NCBI GenBank assembly: GCA_016292775.1
Contig: JAEDFN010000019.1
Span: forward strand, 1 to 33,055
Origin: Paludibacteraceae bacterium
GTDB taxonomy: Bacteria; Bacteroidota; Bacteroidia; Bacteroidales; Paludibacteraceae
Direction of reading: 5' to 3'
Length of the DNA: 33,055 nt
Shown here: one piece after another, positions 8,369 to 17,800 of the stretch
Position numbering within the stretch: position 1 is the first letter of the stretch
Layout: each line of letters begins with the position of its first letter
Notes under the pieces: model-generated
Told to the model about the DNA's origin: nothing
What the model saw: only the letters and a program-made list of their open reading frames with translations
Database searches by the model: none
Program-made: the position numbers and the translations under genes

Positions 8369-8399
8369 TTTTATCGCTCGTTCATTTATTTTATTTTTG
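8369..8399 (+). promoter_or_regulatory. Weak candidate promoter before rpoC
   Basis: TATTTTTG at 8392-8399 matches the Bacteroidota -7 element TAnnTTTG exactly. TTTT at 8369-8372, 19 bp upstream, is one base off the -33 element TTTG. The start point would fall near 8405, giving a leader of about 15 nt. In an A/T-rich gap such a match can arise by chance, so this may only supplement read-through from rpoB. Confidence 0.35.
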
Positions 8400-8420
8400 C
8401 ATCTTAATACCCAATAAGAT

Positions 8421-11400
8421 ATGGCTTTTAGAAGAGATAATAAACTAAAAACTAACTTTACTAAAATAAGTATCGGTTTAGCTTCTCCCGAGGAAATCCT
8501 CGAGGCTTCCTATGGAGAAGTTCTTAAACCGGAAACAATAAACTATCGTACTTACAAACCGGAACGCGATGGATTGTTCTGCGAACGTATTTTCGGCCCT
8601 GTTAAGGACTATGAATGCCATTGCGGTAAGTACAAACGTATCCGTTATAAGGGTATCGTCTGCGACCGTTGCGGCGTTGAAGTTACCGAGAAAAAAGTAA
8701 GACGTGAACGCTCCGGTCACATCCAACTCGTCGTTCCAGTTGCTCACATCTGGTATTTCCGTTCTACCCCTAATAAAATCGGATATCTCCTCGGTATGCC
8801 TACAAAAAAACTCGAGGCTGTTATCTATTACGAGAAATACATTATCCTTCAAACAGGTGTGCTCGAAGGTGTTGAAGGTGTCGCTGAAGGCGAACTCCTT
8901 GATGAAGACCGCTACTTGGAACTCATGGAGCAACTCCCTGCTGATAACCAATATCTCGAAGACTCCGACCCTAATAAGTTTATCTGTAAAATGGGCGCAG
9001 AGGCTATCTATGATATGCTCTGCAAACTCGATTTGGATAAACTCTCTTACGAATTGAGAGATAAGGCAGATAACGATTCTTCTCAACAACGTAAAACAGA
9101 AGCTCTTAAACGCCTTAGCGTTGTTGAGTCTTTCCGCGCTTCAAGAAAACGTAACCGCCCGGAATGGATGATTCTTAAAACTTTACCTGTCATCCCTCCT
9201 GAATTACGCCCTCTCGTCCCTCTTGATGGCGGTAGATTCGCTACTTCCGACCTTAACGACTTATATCGCCGAGTTATTATCCGTAATAACCGCCTTAAAC
9301 GTCTTATCGAAATTAAGGCCCCTGAAGTTATCTTACGTAACGAAAAACGTATGCTCCAAGAAGCTGTCGACTCTCTTATCGATAACTCTCGTAAGAGCAA
9401 CGCAATGAAAACAGACTCTAACCGTCCGCTTAAATCATTGACAGATAGCTTGAAAGGTAAACAAGGTCGTTTCCGTCAAAACCTCCTTGGTAAACGTGTC
9501 GACTATTCAGGTCGTTCCGTTATCGTCGTAGGTCCTGAATTACAAATGCACGAGTGCGGTCTGCCTAAGGATATGGCTGCCGAACTTTATAAACCGTTCA
9601 TTATCCGTAAACTTATCGAACGCGGTATTGTTAAAACGGTTAAATCGGCTAAGAAATTCATCGACCGTAAAGACCCTGTCGTTTGGGATATCCTTGAGCA
9701 CGTAATGAAAGGTCACCCTGTACTTCTCAACCGTGCCCCTACTCTTCACCGTCTCGGTATTCAAGCTTTCCAACCTAAGATGATCGAGGGTAAAGCTATT
9801 CAATTACACCCTCTCGCTTGTACCGCTTTCAACGCCGACTTCGATGGTGACCAGATGGCTGTGCACCTCCCTCTCGGTAATGAGGCTATTCTCGAAGCTC
9901 AAATGCTTATGCTCGCTTCTCATAATATCCTCAACCCGGCAAACGGATCGCCTATCACAGTGCCTTCTCAAGATATGGTGCTCGGTCTATATTATATTAC
10001 CAAACCTCGTAAAGGTGTTAAAGGCGAAGGTCTCGTATTCTATTCTCCTGAAGAGGTGGAAATTGCTTACAACGAGGGTAAAGCCGATATACACGCTATT
10101 ATCTCCGTACGTACTAAAGATATCGACGAAAATGGTAATAGAGTAGAACGTCTTATTAAAGATACTACCGTCGGCCGTGTTATCGTTAACAAATTCGTGC
10201 CTGAAGAGTGTGGATACCTCAATGAAATACTCTCTAAAAAATCATTACGTAATATCATCGGTCACGTTATCGAAACTGCCGGTGTGGCTCGTACCGCTAA
10301 ATTCCTCGATGATATTAAAAACTTAGGTTATCAAATGGCATTCCGCGGTGGTTTGTCTTTCAACCTCGCCGACGTAATAATCCCTGACGAAAAAGAAGCT
10401 CTCGTTAAAAGTGGTGACGCCGAAGTTGAAGAAATCATCTCTAATTATAACCTCGGTTTTATTACTAATAACGAACGTTATAACCAAATAATCGATACTT
10501 GGACTCGTGTAAATAGTGAGTTGACCAATGTGGTGATGAAACGCCTCTCTTCTGATAATGATGGTTTCAATTCCGTTTATATGATGTTGGATTCCGGAGC
10601 CCGTGGTTCTCGCGAACAAATCCGTCAGCTCTCCGGTATGCGTGGTTTGATGGCTAAACCTCAAAAAGCCGGTGCCGAGGGTGGTCAGATTATCGAAAAC
10701 CCTATCTTGGCTAACTTTAAAGAGGGCCTTAGCGTGCTCGAGTACTTTATCTCTACTCACGGTGCCCGTAAGGGTCTCGCCGATACCGCTCTTAAAACCG
10801 CCGATGCAGGTTACCTTACTCGTCGTCTCGTTGACGTATCTCATGACGTTATTATCACTGAAGAGGATTGTGGTACTCTACGCGGTCTCGTCGCTACCGA
10901 AATCAAAAATAATGAAGAGGTTGTCGCTTCTCTTTACGAACGTATCCTCGGCCGTGTTTCCGTACACGATATTATCGACCCTCGTACAGGCGAAATAATT
11001 GTTAAAGCCGGAGAAGAAATCGTTGAAGCTGCTGCTAAACGTATCCAAGAGTCTCCTATCGAAAGAGTGGAAATTCGCTCCGTTCTTACTTGTGAGGCTA
11101 AACATGGCGTTTGTGCTAAATGTTACGGACGTAACCTCGCTACCGGTCGCCTCGTCAACAAGGGTGAAGCTGTCGGTGTTATCGCAGCCCAATCTATCGG
11201 TGAGCCTGGTACTCAGCTTACTCTTCGTACTTTCCACGTCGGTGGTGTGGCTTCCAATATCGCTACTGATAATGGTATTACCTCTAAATACGATGGTCGC
11301 CTCGAAATAGAAGAACTCCGTACTGTTGACGCCGTTGATGCTACAGGCAACGAATATCAAGTAGTTGTTGGCCGTCTTGCCGAGGCCCGTATTATCGACC

Positions 11401-12728
11401 AAAATACCAATATTGCCCTTACTACTCAAAATATACCTTATGGTTCTAAACTCTTCGTTAAAAATGGTAGCATTGTTACTCCGGGTACCAAAATTTGTGA
11501 ATGGGACCCATTTAACGCCGTTATCATTTCCGAAGTTCAAGGTACTATCGATTTCGAGTCTATGATAGAAGGTGTTACATATAAAGTAGAACTCGACGAA
11601 GCTACCGGCCTTAAAGAGAAAATTATCGTAGAATCTAAGGATAGAACAAAATCTCCAAGTGCTCACGTACTCGACCCAGAAGGTAATATTTTGCGTACTT
11701 ACAACTTGCCTGTGGGAGCTCACCTCGTTGTAGAAGATAAACAATCTATTAAGACAGGTGACCTTATTGTTAAAATCCCTCGCGCTGTAGGTAAGGCAGG
11801 TGATATCACCGGTGGTCTCCCTCGTGTTACCGAGTTATTCGAAGCTCGTAACCCTTCAAATCCGGCAGTAGTTGCTGAAATCGACGGTGAAGTTACTTTC
11901 GGTAGATTGAAACGTGGTAACCGCGAAATAACCATTACCCCTAAGAATGGTAAAGAGAAAACTTACCTTGTGCCTCTCTCTAAACAAATACTTGTTCAAG
12001 AAGGTGACTACGTAAGAGCCGGTACTCCTCTTTCCGATGGCGCAATCACTCCTTCCGATATATTGGCTATCAAAGGCCCTACCGCAGTACAAGAATATAT
12101 CGTGAACGAAGTACAAGATGTGTACCGCTTACAAGGTGTGAAAATCAATGATAAACACTTCGAAGTTATCGTGCGTCAAATGATGCGTAAAGTACAAATC
12201 GAAGACGCCGGTGATACAAAATTCCTTCAAGGTCAGATGGTTGATAAAATCGACTTCGCCGAAGAAAACGATCGTATCTGGGGTAAAAAGGTAGTTACCG
12301 ATGCCGGAGATTCTACCAACTTCAGTAAAGGCCAAATCGTAACAGCCCGTCGCTTGCGTGATGAAAACTCTGCTTTAAAACGCCGCGATGCACGTACTGT
12401 ACAAGTGCGCGATGCACAACCTGCTACCTCAAGTCAGATGCTTCAAGGTATTACTCGTGCCGCTCTCCAAACCAAGAGCTTCATCTCGGCAGCCTCTTTC
12501 CAAGAGACTCCGAAAGTGCTCAACGAAGCGGCTATTAACGCTAAAGTCGACTACTTGGAAGGTATGAAGGAAAATGTTATCGTCGGTCATAAGATTCCTG
12601 CCGGTACAGGCTTGCGCGAATACGATAGCCTTATCGTCGCTTCTAAAGAAGACTATCAACGTATGACGGATTTCGCCTCTAATAACATTACCGATTACGA
12701 AGAGGTGGAAGATCAATTGAATGGATAA
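8421..12728 (+). CDS. rpoC: DNA-directed RNA polymerase subunit beta'
   Basis: The beta' subunit forms the clamp and holds the catalytic magnesium. The 1435-residue product contains the N-terminal zinc site Cys66/68/81/84, the invariant catalytic loop NADFDGDQ at 471-478 (Asp473, 475, 477), and the second zinc site Cys817/891/898/901, with the same spacing as in E. coli. The trigger-loop region includes the motif GVIAAQSIGEPGTQLTLRTF, seen at about residues 922-941. The gene is intact, with the C-terminus ending in an acidic stretch. It is the last gene of the unit: a clear terminator starts 22 bp after the stop codon. Confidence 0.99.
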   Translation: MAFRRDNKLKTNFTKISIGLASPEEILEASYGEVLKPETINYRTYKPERDGLFCERIFGPVKDYECHCGKYKRIRYKGIVCDRCGVEVTEKKVRRERSGHIQLVVPVAHIWYFRSTPNKIGYLLGMPTKKLEAVIYYEKYIILQTGVLEGVEGVAEGELLDEDRYLELMEQLPADNQYLEDSDPNKFICKMGAEAIYDMLCKLDLDKLSYELRDKADNDSSQQRKTEALKRLSVVESFRASRKRNRPEWMILKTLPVIPPELRPLVPLDGGRFATSDLNDLYRRVIIRNNRLKRLIEIKAPEVILRNEKRMLQEAVDSLIDNSRKSNAMKTDSNRPLKSLTDSLKGKQGRFRQNLLGKRVDYSGRSVIVVGPELQMHECGLPKDMAAELYKPFIIRKLIERGIVKTVKSAKKFIDRKDPVVWDILEHVMKGHPVLLNRAPTLHRLGIQAFQPKMIEGKAIQLHPLACTAFNADFDGDQMAVHLPLGNEAILEAQMLMLASHNILNPANGSPITVPSQDMVLGLYYITKPRKGVKGEGLVFYSPEEVEIAYNEGKADIHAIISVRTKDIDENGNRVERLIKDTTVGRVIVNKFVPEECGYLNEILSKKSLRNIIGHVIETAGVARTAKFLDDIKNLGYQMAFRGGLSFNLADVIIPDEKEALVKSGDAEVEEIISNYNLGFITNNERYNQIIDTWTRVNSELTNVVMKRLSSDNDGFNSVYMMLDSGARGSREQIRQLSGMRGLMAKPQKAGAEGGQIIENPILANFKEGLSVLEYFISTHGARKGLADTALKTADAGYLTRRLVDVSHDVIITEEDCGTLRGLVATEIKNNEEVVASLYERILGRVSVHDIIDPRTGEIIVKAGEEIVEAAAKRIQESPIERVEIRSVLTCEAKHGVCAKCYGRNLATGRLVNKGEAVGVIAAQSIGEPGTQLTLRTFHVGGVASNIATDNGITSKYDGRLEIEELRTVDAVDATGNEYQVVVGRLAEARIIDQNTNIALTTQNIPYGSKLFVKNGSIVTPGTKICEWDPFNAVIISEVQGTIDFESMIEGVTYKVELDEATGLKEKIIVESKDRTKSPSAHVLDPEGNILRTYNLPVGAHLVVEDKQSIKTGDLIVKIPRAVGKAGDITGGLPRVTELFEARNPSNPAVVAEIDGEVTFGRLKRGNREITITPKNGKEKTYLVPLSKQILVQEGDYVRAGTPLSDGAITPSDILAIKGPTAVQEYIVNEVQDVYRLQGVKINDKHFEVIVRQMMRKVQIEDAGDTKFLQGQMVDKIDFAEENDRIWGKKVVTDAGDSTNFSKGQIVTARRLRDENSALKRRDARTVQVRDAQPATSSQMLQGITRAALQTKSFISAASFQETPKVLNEAAINAKVDYLEGMKENVIVGHKIPAGTGLREYDSLIVASKEDYQRMTDFASNNITDYEEVEDQLNG

Positions 12729-12750
12729 GTTTTAAAATTTAATTTATATA

Positions 12751-12792
12751 GGGCATATTTCGATGAAAATCGGAGTATGCCCTTTTTGTTTT
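12751..12792 (+). terminator. Intrinsic terminator of the rpoBC operon
   Basis: GGGCATA (12751-12757) pairs with TATGCCC (12776-12782). An inner CGAT/ATCG helix (12761-12764, 12769-12772) is closed by a GAAA tetraloop. TTTTTGTTTT follows directly. This is a complete terminator at the expected place. Confidence 0.93.
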
Positions 12793-13024
12793 CAAATTTT
12801 ATATACTATTTTGTCTTATTTGTTTTCAATAGTCGTTTTGACTTTGTCTTCTTCCTCCTCACGCGGGATAGTCATAGCAAGTTAATCTTTTCTCTTGCCC
12901 GTTCATTAGCAGTGGATATGTCATAATTCAGAGCAAGTTTGGTTCTGCTCATTTGGCTTAACCGAAATCATTAATTATGCATTTGCCCCTTGAGAGTAGT
13001 TTATTAAAAAAAAACAGCTGAAAA
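12793..13024 (+). other. Intergenic spacer with no recognised gene
   Basis: About 230 bp between the rpoC terminator and the rimP promoter. I find no credible coding frame, tRNA or repeat. A small helix GAGCA (12931-12935) with TGCTC (12946-12950) is present but has no T-run. Several TTTG words occur, yet none is paired with TAnnTTTG at the right distance. It may be a breakpoint between two conserved gene clusters. Confidence 0.6.
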
Positions 13025-13056
13025 TTTGGTAGTTACAGAATTTATACGTACCTTTG
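13025..13056 (+). promoter_or_regulatory. Promoter of the rimP-nusA-infB operon
   Basis: TTTG at 13025-13028, a 20-bp spacer, and TACCTTTG at 13049-13056 form a perfect match to the Bacteroidota housekeeping promoter. The start point should lie near 13061-13064. It fixes the rimP start, because the GTG at 13061 would then lie at the very 5' end of the mRNA or outside it, leaving the ATG at 13121 as the likely start. Confidence 0.88.
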
Positions 13057-13076
13057 CATTGTGAAAATCCAAATGA

Positions 13077-13102
13077 GAAGGGGGCTTTGCAAAGTCTCCT
13101 TC
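13077..13102 (+). promoter_or_regulatory. Leader hairpin in the rimP-nusA-infB mRNA
   Basis: Positions 13077-13087 pair with 13092-13102 over 11 bp, including two G-U pairs, around the loop TGCA. It lies about 15 nt after the predicted transcription start and 18 nt before the rimP ATG. No T-run follows, so it is not a terminator. It could stabilise the 5' end or serve as a control site; the function is unknown. Confidence 0.55.
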
Positions 13103-13120
13103 AATTGTATAATAAAAGAT

Positions 13121-13588
13121 ATGATACAGAGAGAATTAATAATAAATTTGGTGCAGGAAAAATTGCAAGATACAGATTGCTTCCTCGTGGATGTTACTGT
13201 ATCTAAAGACAATAATATAGTAGTAGAGATAGATTCCGACTCCGCAATAAACATAGATTTTTGCGTTGAACTGAGTAGATTTTTAGAGTCAAAGCTCGAT
13301 AGAGATACCGAAGATTTTGAGTTGGAAGTAGGCTCTGCAGGTCTTACCTCCCCATTTAAAGTACTCCGCCAATACAAGAAAAATATAGGTAATGAGGTGG
13401 AAGTGCTTACCTCCGACGGTAGAAAAATTAAAGGAATACTCTCTGCTGCAGACGAAAATAGTTTCTCTGTTGACGAAACTAAAATGCTGAAAAAAGAGGG
13501 TGATAAACGTAAACGCCCTTATACCGAAACTATTTCTTTCGAATATAATCAAGTAAAATACACAAAATATATAATTAATATAAAATAA
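13121..13588 (+). CDS. rimP: Ribosome maturation factor RimP
   Basis: RimP assists maturation of the 30S subunit. From the ATG at 13121 the product has 155 residues (MIQRELIINLVQEKLQ), the usual size. It has the N-terminal alpha/beta domain with DCFLVDVTVSKDNNIVVEID and the SINIDFCVELSRFLE-like segment, the LEVGSAGLTSPFK motif in which family members normally read EVSSPGLxRPL, and a C-terminal SH3-like domain. A longer frame opens with GTG at 13061, but that codon lies at the predicted transcription start and would add residues that look non-conserved. One base separates the stop codon from nusA, the classic rimP-nusA-infB order. Identity rests on fold motifs plus context. Confidence 0.92.
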   Translation: MIQRELIINLVQEKLQDTDCFLVDVTVSKDNNIVVEIDSDSAINIDFCVELSRFLESKLDRDTEDFELEVGSAGLTSPFKVLRQYKKNIGNEVEVLTSDGRKIKGILSAADENSFSVDETKMLKKEGDKRKRPYTETISFEYNQVKYTKYIINIK

Positions 13589-13589
13589 T

Positions 13590-14843
13590 ATGGCTAAAAA
13601 AGAGAATGTGAATCTGATAGAAACATTTTCAGAATTCAAAGATTTAAAATCTATTGATCCGGCTACTCTTAAAAATATATTGGAAGAGTCTTTTAGAAGC
13701 GTTATTGCCAAAATGTACGGCACCGACGAGAATTATGATGTCATCATAAATGTAAAAACCGGCGACTGCGAAATAATTCGTACCCGTATAGTTGTAGAAG
13801 ACGAAGATTTGGAAGACTCTAATAAAGAGATATCTCTTTCAGAAGCAAAACAAATTGATGAAGATTACGAAGTCGGTGAAGAAGTGTCCGAACCTGTAGA
13901 ATTTTTGAATTTTGGCCGTCGTGCAGTACTTACTCTTCGCCAAACATTAGCCTCCAAAATTCTGGAATTACAAAAAAGTGCCCTCTATGATAAATATGTT
14001 GATATAGTAGGTCAGATAGTTTCCGGAGAAGTGTATCAAGTGTGGAAAAAAGAAATTCTCCTCCTCGACGATGAGGGTAATGAGATGCTTCTGCCTAAAA
14101 CCGAACAAATCCCTAATGATAGATTTAAAAAAGGCGACACCGTACGCGCAGTCGTTCTCCGTGTAGATAATAAAAATAATAACCCGAAAATTTATTTGTC
14201 ACGTACTGCTCCGGAATTCCTTCAACGCCTTTTCGAACTCGAAGTGCCTGAAATTCACGATGGTTTGATAACTATCAAAAGTATTGCTCGCATCCCGGGT
14301 GAAAGAGCAAAAGTCGCTGTTGAATCTTTCGACGATCGTATCGACCCTGTCGGCGCTTGCGTAGGTATTAAAGGTTCTCGTATACATGGTATCGTTCGCG
14401 AACTTTGCAACGAAAATATTGACGTAGTGAACTATACAACCAACGTTGCTCTATACATCTCTCGTGCATTGAGCCCTGCTAAAGTGATGAGTATCGAATT
14501 AGATACTGATCAGCAACATGCCAACGTATTTATCCGCCCTGAAGAAATCTCTTTGGCTATCGGTAAAAACGGCTATAATATCAAACTCGCTTCAATGCTT
14601 ACCGGATATTTCGTGGAAGTAATACGTTATATGGCCGACGTCGAAGAAGATGATATTTATCTCGACGAATTCGCCGATGAAATAGACCCTTGGATTATTA
14701 ACGTGCTTAAAAGTATCGGTTGCGATACCGCTAAGAGCGTACTGCGTCTTTCTCGTGAAGACCTTATTCAACGTTCTGACCTCGAAGAAGAAACTATCGA
14801 CAATGTTATAGCTATCCTTCAATCAGAATTCGAAGAAGAATAA
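13590..14843 (+). CDS. nusA: Transcription termination/antitermination factor NusA
   Basis: NusA binds RNA polymerase near the RNA exit channel and promotes hairpin-dependent pausing and termination. The 417-residue product has the N-terminal polymerase-binding domain (about 1-130), an S1 domain (about 135-205), KH1 with VGIKGSR at 258-264 and KH2 with AIGKNGYN at 323-330. A single C-terminal helical repeat follows (about 365-412). E. coli NusA (495 residues) has two such acidic repeats, so this is a one-repeat form; many bacterial NusA proteins lack both, so it is not clearly abnormal. The gene starts 1 bp after the rimP stop, which suggests translational coupling. Confidence 0.97.
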   Translation: MAKKENVNLIETFSEFKDLKSIDPATLKNILEESFRSVIAKMYGTDENYDVIINVKTGDCEIIRTRIVVEDEDLEDSNKEISLSEAKQIDEDYEVGEEVSEPVEFLNFGRRAVLTLRQTLASKILELQKSALYDKYVDIVGQIVSGEVYQVWKKEILLLDDEGNEMLLPKTEQIPNDRFKKGDTVRAVVLRVDNKNNNPKIYLSRTAPEFLQRLFELEVPEIHDGLITIKSIARIPGERAKVAVESFDDRIDPVGACVGIKGSRIHGIVRELCNENIDVVNYTTNVALYISRALSPAKVMSIELDTDQQHANVFIRPEEISLAIGKNGYNIKLASMLTGYFVEVIRYMADVEEDDIYLDEFADEIDPWIINVLKSIGCDTAKSVLRLSREDLIQRSDLEEETIDNVIAILQSEFEEE

Positions 14844-14895
14844 TAAAAATTTTTTCTGTTTTATCAATTATTTTCATACTTCATTATTTTTATAT

Positions 14896-17800
14896 ATGGC
14901 TAGATTAGGACAATTAATAAAAAAATTAGAAATTGGTACAGATACTGCCGTCGATTTCTTGAAGTCAAACGGATGTGAAATAAAAAATGATTTAAATGCT
15001 AAACTTGACCCGCATCAAGAAGAGCTTTTAATAAATAAATTCGCTTCTGATGAGGTAAAAGCCGAATTAGCTGCAAAAAAACAAAAACACGATACCAAAA
15101 CCGATGTCAAACCCGAAAAAGAAGAGGTTAAACATCACACCTTTAACGTGGTTGGTAAAATCGACCTCGACTCGGTTAATAAACCCGCTTCCAAAAAAAA
15201 TGTCGATGACGATACTACTTTAAATAACTCAAATTCGGCAAATAAAAACGAAGAACCTACTGCCGAGTCAAAGAAAGTTGAACCAAAGCCTGTTGAGGAA
15301 AAAGTTGTCGACACCCCTATTGTAGAAACAAAATCAAATCCAATCCCTGTTGTTGAAACAGTTGATAAAAACGAAGTAAAATCCGAACCAAAAGCGGAAA
15401 TTATTTCTCAAAATAAGCCAGAAGAAAAATTTGAAAAGAAAAATATTGAAGTAACAGAAAAAAATATTGAAACCAAAAAAAACGAAACAACTAATATTCC
15501 TAAAGTAGAAACCACTCCTATTGCGGATAAAAAACCGGCAGAAGAGAAAAAAGAAACCCCTATTAAAGAGGAAATTAAACCAAATACTCCTGCTGCCGAT
15601 ACAGAAGAAAAAAATGTCGTAAAAGAAGAAAAACAGAAAGAAATTAAACCGCAAATTATTAACAAAAATAAAGAAAATCAATCTGTAGAGGTTGAAAATA
15701 ACGTAACTACTACAAAAGTTGATACAGAAGAAATTTTTAAAACCGACTCTCATAAAAATTCTATTATGAGCCCTAAAGTAGTGGGTAAGATTGATTTGGA
15801 TAAAATTAATACAAATACTCGCCCCGTGAAGAGCGACAAAAAATCGCAAGATGAGAATCGCTCCGACAAGGGTAAAAACAAAAAGAAGGATAAACAAAAC
15901 AGACAAAAAGCCGAGTTTAACGATAAAAATCCTAAACAAAACAACGCAGAACAAAAATCTAACCCTACTACCGACTTCGCTTCTAATGCTAAAAAAGATA
16001 AAAAACAAAAACGTCGCCGTATAAACGAGCAACCCGTAGATGTAGAGGCAGTTATAAAAGGTCAGAACAACCAGAATAACCAAAACAATACAAAGCCGGG
16101 TAAAAACTCAAAGGGAAAAAATAAAAGCGAAGCATTTGCTGACGATAGCCGCGGTGGCAGAGATAACAGAGATGGCCGCGAAGGTAAAAATTCTAAAAAG
16201 AATAAACAGAAATATACCCACGCATTACCAAGTGATGATGAGGTAAATAGCAGAATTCAAAAAACTTATGCCGAGCTTCACGATAGAAATAAATCTACCA
16301 AAAAAGGTGCTCAGTATAGAAAAGAAAAACGCGAAGCTATCGCTCAACGTCAGTTAGACGAGGCAATGCAAGAGCAAGCACAATCCAAGATACTCAAACT
16401 TACCGAGTTCGTTACCGTTAATGAGCTTGCCACTATGATGAATAAACCTGTTAATGAAGTAATACAAACATGCTTTAATGCAGGCCTTTTCGTTGCTATT
16501 AACCAGCGCCTCGATGCTGAAGTTATCAACCTCGTAGCTGATGAATTCGGATTCTCTACCGAGTTTGTTTCTGCTGACGTTGTTAATGCTATTCAAGAAG
16601 AAAAAGATAAAGAAGAAGACCTCGTTCCTCGCCCTCCTATCGTAACCGTGATGGGTCACGTCGACCATGGTAAAACTTCTTTGCTCGACTATATCCGTAA
16701 GTCTAACGTTATCGCCGGTGAAGCCGGTGGTATCACCCAGCATATCGGTGCATATAACGTTCAACTCGAAGACGGACGCCACATTACATTCCTCGATACT
16801 CCGGGTCACGAAGCATTTACCGCAATGCGTGCTCGCGGTGCCAAAGTAACCGATATCGTTATTATTATAGTAGCAGCTGATGATGATGTCATGCCTCAAA
16901 CAGTGGAAGCTATAAACCACGCTTCCGCCGCCGGTGTGCCTATCGTTTTTGCTATCAATAAAATAGATAAACCTGCCGCCAACCCGGAAAAGGTTAAAGA
17001 GTCGCTCGCCGCTATGAACTACCTCGTGGAAGATTGGGGCGGTAAATATCAATCACAAGATATTTCGGCAAAGAAAGGTATCGGCGTTGAAGAACTCTTG
17101 GAAAAAGTGCTTATCGAAGCCGAATTACTCGACCTTAAAGCTAACCCAAATCGCCGCGCAACAGGCTCTGTTATTGAATCTTCTCTCGATAAAGGCCGTG
17201 GTTATGTCGCTACAGTTTTGGTAAGTAATGGTACTCTTCATATCGGTGACGTAATGCTTGCCGGTACTAATTATGGTAGAATTAAAGCGATGTTTAACGA
17301 ACGCGGACAACGTGTTAAAGAGGCAGGCCCTTCTGAACCGGTTATTGTGCTCGGTCTTAATGGTGCTCCTCAAGCAGGCGATAATTTTAACGTCTTCTCT
17401 GAAGATCATGAGGCCCGCGAAATCGCATCAAAACGCGAACAATTAGCTCGTGAACAAGGTATTCGTACCTCTAAACATACTACCCTCGATGAAATCGGTC
17501 GCCGTATTGCCCTCGGTAATTTCCAAGAACTTAATATCATCGTTAAGGGTGATGTGGATGGTTCTATAGAAGCTCTTTCCGACTCATTCCTTAAATTATC
17601 TACCGAAGAAATTCAAGTTAATGTTATCCATAAGGCTGTAGGTCAAATTTCTGAGAGCGACGTAATGCTCGCCACCGCATCTAATGCTATTATCGTCGGT
17701 TTCCAAGTGCGCCCTTCTCTCGCCGCTCGTAAATTAGCCGAAAAAGAGGGTATTGAAATACGTCTTTATTCTATTATTTACGACGCTATTGAAGAACTTA

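Noticed and set aside
13061..13120. Upstream GTG start for rimP adding 20 residues
   Set aside because: The codon lies at the predicted transcription start, the added residues are not RimP-like, and the leader hairpin falls in this stretch.
15334..16083. 249-codon minus-strand frame, very rich in Phe, with membrane-like stretches
   Set aside because: It is the reverse of the Lys/Glu-rich IF-2 linker. AAA and GAA codons read as TTT and TTC on the other strand, which explains the false membrane look.
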